Shown here in pieces: positions 26,001 through 38,100 of a stretch of 64,000 bases of DNA (positions are counted from its first letter, which is position 1; every line of letters starts with the position of its first letter). This DNA comes from Pachyseris speciosa (taxonomy: Eukaryota; Cnidaria; Anthozoa; Scleractinia; Pachyseridae): NCBI GenBank assembly GCA_016490735.1, contig JAEMWC010000053.1, positions 811,501 through 875,500 on the forward strand, in the 5' to 3' direction. Position numbers and translations under genes: made by a program. The notes under the pieces were generated by a model. The model was not told the DNA's origin, did not search any database, and saw nothing but the letters and a program-made list of their open reading frames with translations.

Positions 26001-28486
26001 CATAAAAATAGAGTTCAATTCCCGGAGGTTTAGTTTGGGACACCAACATGGCCGCCGTTTCTTTGTTTTGGGACACCAACATGGCCTCCGTAACGTCATG
26101 TGAAAACACTCTATTACGGCCTCCGATTATAGTTCGTATGCTCGACCACTGGATGATAGGATAAAACCAACTGACCTATAGGAGTAATATTAGAGCAACC
26201 AAAAAAATATGTCAAAACTGTTTTCTCACAAAGGTTACCAGCATCACGTTAGAACAGTATTGGGTTTTAAAGTGTGGTTTATGAGTACAAACGCTAACAA
26301 ACAAACAAACATTTATGGCAACGTCTGATGGATAGAAAGTGTAGTACCCTCCCGAAGGTGGCAAGGCTAATCGAGTCGGGTGGGTCAAAAGGATATTAAA
26401 ATACAGAAAGGAAAAGAAAAATTACAATACTGTTTAATTACAAAAATGAAATTAATTCAAGTACAAATAACAACTGCAGCTAATAAGTTAAAGTAAAAGA
26501 AGTGAGGACAGATAATTTTCAATAACAAGAGCTGATTAATATAAATGTAAAGGTGCTATTTTGGTTCCATAAATCTAGCAGATGTTTTAGCAGTGATCGT
26601 TTTTTTTAGAAGGATAATCATCTTCATTGTTAAGTAATTTTAATAATAGAGATTTGTTAGGTAGGGAGCGCAGACTATCTGGAAGAGAATTCCATACATT
26701 GGGGCCAAATCTTGGAAAAGAAGAGAGTTGTTTTAAAAACGGTTCGCAGATTGAACGCATTTCTCAAACTGTGTCGCCACACTTTTTCCCTTGATGGGTT
26801 TATCATAACGTCTTTGCTGTTGTTCCTTGTCACAAACGTAATAGTTGCCGGATTTTGTTCAATCTCGAGAGAATTCTTTACAGTGAAACAAAACTAATGC
26901 AACAGCCCCCCCCCCCCCCCCCCCCCTCGCTTTTTTTTTAATACCCGATGGGATCATGCTAACAGTGCTTAAAAAGCATCTATAATCCTGCAAAAAAAAA
27001 CCAAACAAACAAGAAGAAGAATAGAATGCACAAGAATAGAAAACCTTCCTATGTCTTAGCTCTTTGGCTAAAAAGTTTTCCACTTTTAACTGTCAGTTTC
27101 ATTTTGTTCCTTCCGTTTACAGTGGTTATTCAGAGCAAACTTTCACGGTAAGATCACTGGAGGATGCTTATAGATTAAACATCAGTAACGTTTAAATGCT
27201 ATATACCCATCCTTTTGTTGTACACCTGTATGGCAGACACACACTCACTTACTTACACTGTGATAAGAACGTAATTCATTGGTGAGCTTCCTATATCTAA
27301 CGCAATATAAAGCGTAAGAACAAAAACATTGGCAAACAAGTGTACCAAGGAAGTTGTATTGCTTAAGGCGGGACTTACCCTGAACACCGTTTTTGCGTCG
27401 CTTAAAGTGGATTAAAATTGGAATTTTGAAGTGGAAAATTAGTAGATGGACACCAAAACAGTTCCCAGGAACCTGCAGTGCCCTTGTGGGGTGTCAACTA
27501 ACTGGTGGTGTTTCAAAACATTTTTCCCCATTTTAATCCCTTCTTCAAACTCCTTAAATTTACACTCCCAATTCACACCCACCTTAACAGAAAGTTTCCT
27601 TTTATCGGCAATGTAAAAACTACTTCGCCTGTGCAGTTTACATTTACTGCTAAATAGGATGTTGTCGGTTTTTAAGACAAACTCAATTTCAAAGTAAAGG
27701 AGTTTGAATTTTGTTCTTCTATCTTTACTCCCAGCTTGTGCTTTACTTAAGCAAGCAAAGTGATTCCAAAAGTCAGCTGTCTGAAGATACAAGAAAGGTA
27801 AGAGGAAGATATGCCCATCCACACTTACAATTAGATGGATATGACACCGATCCGAATGCGTGTGGCCTAAAACCGTTACAAGTGTGCCCACGTCGAAAAG
27901 TACCGACCGCCTGGAGTTGGTTTATAAAATCCTGGCCATTAGTTCCACTTACCTGCCGACTGCATTTGCTTATAGGGGAATCCTTGTTGACAATATTTGC
28001 CTCATTAGCATGAACAATTCAGTTTCTGATGGAGCTTCAAATAAATCAGTTCTGAATATTGAAAGGTCATAGTATGAATAACTCTGCCAATGGATATGAG
28101 CCTCATGTATTGAATACTTTTTGTGCAACGCGGGTTTAAAAACTCATAATTTTGCAAAGAATGTATGAGCTCATTAGTGCTTTTGCCACCCAGACATTTG
28201 GCAGTTTTTGGAAGACAATATCTCCTTGAATACTACACCGAAAGAGCTAAAAATTCCACAATGTATTAAATTTCACTAGCTCTTTAGCTGCCTGGAGTCA
28301 AATCACATCTGACATGCAAATGAGTAAAAATGTAAACAATGACGTAAGCATGAATCCTCCTATTGACTAATATAGCCATGCATGTTAAAGTAATCGAATC
28401 AAAAAATCAAATCAAATCAATTTATTTAAGCTCAATAGCGTGAGGAGTGGTTGCCCAATCTCCCGAACTGGAGTACCCGGAGAAAG

Positions 28487-28523
<37 letters not shown>

Positions 28524-31500
28524 AACCCACATATGACGTCGAGTTCGGGAATCGAACCCGGGCCACATTGGTGGAAGGCGAGTGCTCTCACCACTGCGCC
28601 ATCCCTGCTCCCCTATTACTTCATCATAATCGCACTACCCCGGTAGGGTAGACGTTACCTTGCAGTTATGTTCCTCAATATCAATAGATGCTATTGATGT
28701 TGTTGTTGTTAATAATGATGATGATGATGACGACGACGACGATGATGATGATGTCGTTGTCGCCGTCGTTACTAATTGTTTTCGTTTCAATAGGCGCTTT
28801 TCATGAGGGTAAGTCCGTCACCTCAAGACATGGAGAAAACAACAGTGGAAGCCCTGCTTTACCTGCCTACGTGTAAGTTGGACTTCGAACATTATTGAAT
28901 TTATGGCCTCGGACGCAGGAGCAGTAAAATGTCTTCTCTCTTTAAACTCTTTTTTTTACCACGTAATTAGCTAAGACCTCCTTCGGGAGGTTACTTTTGC
29001 AGAGTAACTTGTCACGGGCTATCTCTGGCTATCTATCCCTGGGGCCGGTTCCCGAAACTGAGGTGTAATAACTCTATTTCAGGGCTAAATCTGCCTTATT
29101 CCAAACGGTATTCCTGGAATAAGGCAGATTTATCCCTGGAACAGAGTTATTACACCTTTCAGGAACCGGGCCCTGGAGGTTTAGTTTCAAGGTTAAGGAA
29201 TCGACAACGCCCAGAGGAGGACAAGTTAGATCAAGGGCATGGTGTTTACACTAACGTTCTCAACTAGTCTATTGGAAGTTTGTACCAGATTTGATTACTT
29301 GAAACCGCACGAAAGTCAGTGTACCTTGGGTGCCAACAAAGCTCAATGCGAATAGAGTTCGCGCATGCCCATCTGCTCTCGGAAAGGGTCTGGAACCGAT
29401 TAAGAAAACAAAGCCAGTAACGGCGTTAAAATTCCAAACTCACGAACTTAACTAGAGCTCTGTTTGTGTAATGTTTTATTGGCCCTGTTGTTGTTTTGCT
29501 GTTTTGTTTATTATTTTTTGTGGCTCGCCTTCTACCTTGACTTCGCAAAGAACACCCTAAGACTGTCGCAGTAGCCCGTGTTTCATTTAGCCTGGTTCGG
29601 CCCTGGCCTGTGCCAAACGCCTTCCAGGTCAAACATGCCTAGGTAATCTATGTCAGGTAGATCTTCAGCTGAATTGTTGGGAGTTTGTTGAGGCGCTTAC
29701 AGCCAGGCCTTAACTCCCGTTTCCTTTTTTTGTTTTCTTCAGCTAAAGACAGAAGTCCAAAGGTGTGGTGCGCTATGGTAGGTAGCGAAAGTTTCTACGT
29801 GTTATTCCATGCCCGCAGTTGCCTATTATAAAGAGCAGCAATCTGTTTGCTTCCCTCAGCAGTCTTCCTTACAGTAATAACATGGTTTTGGTGTTCTGTC
29901 TCAGGGTAGGTCTGGTGTCATTGCTGTGATTGATGCTAAAGCCTGGGAATATGAGACACACATGAAGCATGCTAAGGAACGAGTGGTAAGTACTGCATGC
30001 ATCGAAGGCGTCAACAACAAATTGATTCAAAGGACCAACTCACAGATTCTGAGCGTTTAGTCAATGAGACAAATTGTTTCAAATGGTTTCAGCCCTTTAT
30101 GATTGATTACAAAAGAGATGAATTTGTTTTATTTATGTCATTGGCTGAATGATAAAATTTAGTTATAGTTAACGTTTTAAATCTACAACATTTTATTCCT
30201 CATGCAATGTCCTATAATGTGCAGAAACTTCAACGGTCGCGTCTCACTCAGTGCCGCTGCTTTCAATGAAAGGTCTCGTTTTCTTCTACATGGAGTGGGT
30301 TTGGGCTAACTGTGGGCAAGAATGTATTTCAGAACGGGTAAAAGTCCATTTCCTTTCCCCTAGACTTAGGGCGCGTCTTTGGGACATATTCCGGATATTC
30401 CAAAATCAGAAAATGGGATTCCTTCTGGTATTTTACACTGCCAACCTGCAGATAAAACAGAATTTTTTGTGTATTTCATTTTCAGAATACTTGGAATATG
30501 TCCCCAAAAAACGCGCCCTTGGTCGGTATCTTTCTACGACTGTTACTGTTGCAATGTTTTTGGCTACAAAATCCCAACAGTGCCCCTCCCGAGCACAATT
30601 TCCAAGGTGTTTTGGGGAGGACGTCTCATCCAGCTTGTGTATTTTGAAAGTGCTTTTTTTCTGTCCATCAATCTGCTGCCGTAGGTGGTCCCTATGGTGG
30701 CTCCTACCAATTTCCAGCATTTTCAAATACTACTATTTTGATGGATCATCATCACCAATGTTTATAAGTTAATACCTTTAAAGTAGCATCAAAGAAATGT
30801 CCAATCATTGGTGAACAAGTTATGAAATTCTTTTTGACATAAAAGGTTACCATGGCGACACCATAGCCTGTTAAAAACACCCCTTATTTTAGCTTTAAAC
30901 AAAAATAATTTTAAAAAACGAGCTCGGAGACCCCCATTTTTTATTGTTGAAAAGTACTGAGCGTGTCGAGAGCCAACTTTTCGGAAAGTTAAAAAAAATT
31001 GTGGATTGTGGAGTGGATTCAGAGCCACCTTAAATTTTCGAAATTTAAGGTGGCTCTGAATCCGCTACTATAATTTTTTTAACTTTGCAAAAAGTTTCAT
31101 CTTATCATGCTAATCATTTCCCAAAAATAAAAAAAATGGGAGTCACCGAACACGTTTTTTAGTTACTGTCGCTTAAAGCTAAAATTAGGGGTGTTTTAAC
31201 AGGTTAAGGCGCTTTCATAACTTGTTCACCAATGATTGAGCATTTCTTTGGTAATAACATATAAAGATTGGTAGTAATGTACCATCAAAATATCAGTGCT
31301 TGAAAATGCTGGAAACCGGTAGGAGCCACCTTTAAGCACTTATTGTCCGTTTTTTGTTATTAAGAATTGCTTGTTGGCAGTTGGTCAGAACCAAGTTTGG
31401 GCGGGTTCCCTTGATAACACTATCTACGTCATTAACGCGCATACCGGAAAAGGTAAGACAAATATATTGAAGTCCTATTTGTTTAAGTGTGAGTACTGTT

Positions 31501-32123
31501 TATAACCGTTTTCAGTCAATTCGTGTACACTAATGCTGAGATTTGTTCGAGACCAACGGTTGATTTATTACCCTTCTCGAACTTTTCTTACGGCTGGTGC
31601 AATGCAAGAACGTAGCGTCGCTTCCGGTTTCTGTTCTTTGATATTTGACCTGGTACAAACGTTTACCAGTGCCAGGGTTTATCAAAAGCAATGCAATAAT
31701 TTTCGACGAAACTTGTCGCGGGTTAGTTTTTGTAAACTTATACCCAGCGTACGTGGTTTTGGTGTTCAGTTTAGCTTTAACGTAGATAATTCCTTTCTTT
31801 GCAAATTTACAAACGAAGCAATACACCATTTTGCTAATGATCAGTTCCTGGTGAATTGTGGGTAGATCCAGTCCTTTGTGGGGACAAACGGCCATTTTAG
31901 GACGTAATTTGAAATTGTAATTTTGACCGTTTGCCTCCACAAAGGACTGGATATACCCACAATTCACCAGGAACTGATCATTGGCAAAATGGTGTATTGG
32001 TTCTTTTCCACCTTTGGCCTCGTTTGCGTACCTTTTGAAACACTTGACCCTTGATCAACGACCGGGAAACTATCGACTCCGTCAGAACTGTGATCCAAAT
32101 AGGCCATTTCCGAATTATCTTTC

Positions 32124-32156
<33 letters not shown>

Positions 32157-35100
32157 GTTTTATGTGAAAATTTATTTCAATCACATGCAAATTATACTCA
32201 TTTTCATAAGAATGGTTGAGCAGCAGGCCTCGCTTTGAAAAAGAGGCCAAAGATAATTCGGAAATGGCCTATAGGGAATCCTTGTTTACAATATTTGCCT
32301 CATTAGCATGAACAATTCAGTTTTTGATGGACCTACAAATAAATCAGTTCTGAATATTGAAAGGTCATAGTATGAATAACTCTGCCAATGAATATGAGCC
32401 TCATGTATTGAATACTTTTGTGCAACACGGGTTTAAAATTCAAAATTTTGCAAAGAATGTATGAGCTCATTAATGCTTTTGCCACCCAGAAATTTTGCAG
32501 TTTTTGGAAGACAATATCTCCTTGAATACTACACCTAAAGAGCTAAAAATTTCACAATGTATTAAATTTCACTAGCTCTTTAGCTGCCCATCTAACATGT
32601 TTCCTTCTGTAAGCAAAGCCGTATGCAAATGAGCAAAAATGTAAACAATGACGTAAGCATGAATCCCCCTATTACGAAAATATCGGTCTTCCAGTTGAAC
32701 TGCGCATGCCTATTTAACCCTTTTCTTGGGGTACTTCCCTCCATTTTGGAATTGTTTTGCATTCGTTAAAACTAAAGCGAAATGAGCAAACCGGCCTTTA
32801 CAAGTTGTGGAACTTTAGGAGTTTACACACTCTTGAAGTTTCGTCTCGAGATAATTGGCCTTTTTCAAAATGAGCGGCCACGCGTTAACGTCGCTATGGT
32901 AACAGCTGTTGCTTGGGAACCAATGAGAAAACAAACTTTGATCATACCTGGAAAAGAAGTTGTAGTGTTAATGAAGTCGAAGTTTGCCTTCTATAGGAAA
33001 TTTTGGTTTCAGCAGGTACATCTCAAAGCCAAAAAATGCCAGCCTCCTTAATTTCATTGTTGCTTTTTCAGTGCAACGGAATCTTTAATTCAGACTGCAA
33101 AATGCAATCCTGAGAACCAAGAAAATGGCGCAATAGGAAAACACTGAATATGTGAATGATCATCGCAGTCATGAACACTACTTAAGCAGTAGTGAAAATA
33201 AAGCCTTAAAAAAATTCAGGCTTGTGTGGCAATCGAACCCACGACCTCTGCGATACCGGTGCAGCGCTCCACCAACTGGGCTAACAAGCCAACTGGAAGC
33301 TGGTCGTTTTGTTGGTTTGTAATATACCCGTGAGTGGTGAATATGTGAGAATGAATATACGAAAATCATACATTTGAACTGCGGATTAACGATAACGCTT
33401 GAAGAGTTTGCTTTTACCTCATCACCAAAATATCTTTCTTGACGTAAAGCGGAACTGAGGCGTCGTTCATTTCTTGAAGGGTTAAAGACTAACTGGATTT
33501 AAAAAGAAAAGAATTTCTCATACATTTCTTCTTGGTTTGTTTTCCTTGATTCAGCCGATCAGCAGTTGTTAGGTCACAGAGACTCGCTGTCACACATGAT
33601 AGAAACCCAAGATGAGCAGGCCGGGTAAGTGGATTCGTATATTCAGCAGCTCGTTTCCAAGAGATTCTCGTTTCCTCTTGGCACAACTTAAGTTACCTCG
33701 AGTCGGATCACGCTATGTTCATCTATAGAAAGAGGCCATCAGGCAATATGTTTCACTCGGCAAAAAATGTAATTTGTGGGTATCGGAATTACCATAAATT
33801 GATATTTTGCTTGCACGGTACAGAGAAGCGGACGCGAGTGTAGCGCGCGGAGGATCGTGGGTGATAAGTTTGAATAGTGAGGGGCCTGGCGGACCAACAC
33901 GCCCATGCCTACAGCTTTGTGTGTTTTTCGGGTGTATAGTGGAGGCAAACTTACCCGATGAATCTTGTACTCGTCTCCGTCAAGTAAACCTCTTACATAT
34001 TCCCCTTATTCCAAACGAAACAGGTTGCTTTGAATGCATGCCTTTCTATTAATCTTTGGACTTAAAATTTCGAGATGAAAATTGGAAATTCGGTTCGGTA
34101 GAAAATTAGTGCTGAACAATAAAAGTAATAGTTTTGTTTCTTTCTCGAAACTGTGGGTCTGATTAAAATTTACCTTTGAAATTTGATGTTCTTCAAACTA
34201 GCACACTTAACGCTCAAAGCTTTCCCCCTTTTTGGCCAATGTTTATGTTAACAACGCCAGTTTCCAAGTCCAAATATATTTCTGGTGGCTATGATATTAA
34301 ACAACTCTTGAGATAATTCTGCGTAAAAGGTATCTTTGTGTGGTGTAGACTCTTCTTAATGCTACACGGGATGATTTTTAACTAAATGTTATTGTAATCA
34401 GTAGTAATGTTCCCATGCAACGTAGACGTTTTGGACGTACCACTTTCTTGCGTTAATAAGTAACAAACTTTTTTGCACATTCTCTTACACCTTACAATAG
34501 CATCTTGTAGTGAGATCGTGCGGCGGTTTTTAAAAGTAATCGACACGCCATGTCATAAGGCAATAATGTTTGACATTGTGTCGTGTAATTTCACTGTGCT
34601 CTACACTTCAGTGCGCAAATATGTAATATACCTTTGAACGCAAACACGCTGTTATATTACCTATTAGTGACAGCTGTTTGACGCAAGTTGATTGCCTGGA
34701 GTTTTAACTGCCACACCATTATATTTACCAGTCGTGAAAGCGTTCTAAATTTCGCAAACTGCTCTTTGCATAGGCACACCACTGTGTGGAGCGCGAGTTC
34801 GAACGGACAGATTGTAGGTTGGGATCCTGCGACTTTGACATCTAAGAAGGAGGTGACTATAATTTTTTTGATTTTTGGATTGATTTTGATTTGATTGGAT
34901 TGATTTTTTTTTATTTTGCGTAATGCCCGTACTCAGTTAATGACATGTTGATTTTTTCCCTCTTCAAATTTAAAAAGGCAAAAGCACAGACCATAGTTTT
35001 CGTCAACCCTATGTACATGTTAAATCCATTTTGCTAATTTTCTGTCACTGATTTTAACCCGTTTAACTAAATATGTTCACTCGTTGTCAATAAGGTATTT

Positions 35101-38100
35101 CTCCTTGTTGTTGTTGTTGTTGTTGTTGTTTGTTGCTCTTGTTTTCCTCTATTTTCAGGGGGGTGGGGTGGTTTTGAATGGACTATTGTACTCCGGACCC
35201 TCCATACCCCGTTAATCAACCTTTTTCTCACTTTGTCTCTTGAGCCCTATATACTTTTGGAACCATGCAAACACAGTTTGTCACTCAGCTTTCGACACAC
35301 ATCTCTATTGAAAGAAAAACTTTTTGCCCCGAGTCGGAATCGAACCGACATTCCCCAGTTACTGGTGGTCGGCCATTCTTTGGAACATTTTTCTTTCGAG
35401 ACTTTTGTGTGTTTCCTGGCTTCTAAATTCCCTGAACGGGAATTAGAAATATATATATATATGTAAATACCTTCGAAGCCATGAAAGCCGTAGAACAATA
35501 TACGTATGTAACCATGCAGACACAGTTTGCCACTCAGCTTTCGACACACATCTCTATTGAAAGAAAAACTTTTTGCCCTGAGTCGGAATCGAACCGACGT
35601 TCCCCAGTTACTAGTCGATTTACAAAAAATACGACAGTTCGAAAGCGATAAAAAAAAATGCTCTTTAACTCACAGTATCATTGGCTTGGTGTGCTAGTAC
35701 CTGTGTTTAATAGCATAAGGCAGTAGTAGCCAAAGTAGCCAAGAAACGGAAAATCCCAGCTTTACTACTGCAGTTGTATTTCCGTTGGTGTGTGAAATAA
35801 GTTAAATGTCTTCCGATTTTCCTGCTGCCATGACCGTGTATGAGTTATTTTGTAACTTGCTGTGCATAGTGAAAAAGAATAATGTTCGCTTTCCAAGATT
35901 CCTAAGTTTCAATTTTTTCCGTTTTTAAGCAATAATATTTTTTTTACTACAGCTTCAAGTAAAAGTAGGAAAGAGAGACGAGAAAACTCTGTACTGGTTT
36001 TGTGCCATCGGAGAAACGTTTTGGTGTGGTAAGCTTTACAAGTGCTTTTATAAAGTGACAGCGGTTTTCAATTGACTGTCGAAAGTAGTTCTGGTTTTGC
36101 TTTGGTTTCGCATTGCTTCGCTCTGCGATTGGCCAGGAAACTCGCGCCACTTTCTCAACCAATGAGAAGAAAAACCAAAACAAATCGTGACTTGCACGCG
36201 CGCATTTTCCCGCGATTTGCGCCGGCTATATGTAATTGCTTCATATTCTGATTGGTTCATTGCTCTGCTTACTTCTGTTGTGAATGGTCAGAGTAATTGC
36301 TTTGGTTTTGGTTTTACGACACTCAATTAAAAGCGCTCTATAGTTATAATAAATATCACCATAATGGTTATCATTGTGATAACCATCATCATCATCACCA
36401 TCACGATCATCATCATCACCATCATTAAAATTTTTATTCATGTTAATAGGGCGACTCAGACGATGATGATAACTTTAACTTTGGTTGCGTTTCGTGACAT
36501 ATGATGTACATGACAGTGTAGCAATTTCAACAGGGTACCTATGATTTGTGATATCCAACGTCATCTTCTTCTATTTCCACAGCAACAAGGTTTTCAGTTT
36601 ACGTGATAAATTACGTGAAAGACAATGGAAACACCAAAGTTTTGACTCCAAAGAAAGATGAACAGATGAGCATCGACTGCATGTGTGCAGTTTCCAACAA
36701 CCGGGTGAGTGTTGCCTGTTTCAGTTGAGACATGACTGCCTATGTCTGGTCTCGTTACCAGATCTCTCTCTCCTAGCCACTCATCTTTAAACTGAAGCAA
36801 AATAATGTCAAACGTCAGTGGGTCGTTTCGTTGCAGTCGTGGCGACAAATAACGAACAGCTTCACAGCTGTCATTTGCAAACATCTGCAACACCGTTATT
36901 CTTTCACTTGCAGTTCAAATATATGATAAGTATGTGATAATTTTGTATCTTCACTGTGATGGCGGGATGTGTTAAATTTCTGGGATGTGGCTAAAAATGA
37001 AGACGTCAATAGGGAATGCGCATGCGTTCTATGGGCACCAAAGCCACCGTAAACACGTGAGGAAAAATCGTGCGCTCGTGTTGTGCCCGCTCTGATATCC
37101 TTCAAAAAAGAGAAGAGACCGTTCGTACTTCACGCTATTTTACACGGGCAAACGTCCTGTGCATAGGCGTTTGTTTTGCCTGTGTAAGTGTAAGCCCCTT
37201 CACATTTGTTTGTTTCTCAGGTGTGGACTGCTTGTGACAGGAGTGCTTACATTGTGATCTGGAATACTTCGACATACGAGAACAAACACAGGACACTTTG
37301 CAAGTGTAGAAAATGTCCGATGTGCAAATGCGGGGGCTTTACAAGCATGATCCGAATTGATGAGCAGGTGAAGAGAGAAGCTTTATTGGCTGGTCTAGTG
37401 CTGCGGAGAAACGTCAGTCATCGGATGCTATATGTAAACTGTACATCTGCATATGCGTAGGCGACTTGCAAAGTTCCTATTTTGAAATAACATTTAACAA
37501 TTATCGACAGGTGGTTAAAGGTGGATTTTCGCGGCGAGGTAACTATTTGCCACGGTTCCCCGCGGCCGAGGCTAACAATTGTTTCAGTACATACAACGTT
37601 CGACGCCAGTGCATGGCGATTTTCAATCAAACACAAAAAAGCGATCATATTTAGTTTAATTTTCTTACTGAGAGCATACAGGAAGTGCCCACGGGGTGTC
37701 ACCTCTTGGTGAGGTGCCCCGACCGACCTAAGGACTAACCGCCGGACCAACTGGGTAATTTTTTTTCACACTGCCAATTTCTTCTTTGCCTTATGCCTTC
37801 ATTCATTCACTGTTTTGCAGGTGTGGGTTGGAAGCAAAAGTGGCACCATCTACGTTATGAACACTAAAACAGTAGAAGTCGTAATGGTATGATTTATAGA
37901 GAATCGGTTGTAAGATTAGCTTTGCATCATTACATTACATCACAATTACATTATTGCTTCCCAAGACATAAATTATACTCAACTTACTTTTGATTTGGTG
38001 GGACACATGTTTGAATTTCCTGCACGATGGATTGTGGGAGTATCGATCCAAATAACGAAACCATTTTGAGCCACCTTAACTTTCAACTATTCTCTCTTTT

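Noticed and set aside
30251..30772. 173-codon + strand frame
   Set aside because: Intronic, no family resemblance, and it runs into the GGTGGCTC repeat.
33219..33290. True tRNA-Thr gene
   Set aside because: It folds well, but the same leader and tail surround four other copies, so a SINE is more likely.
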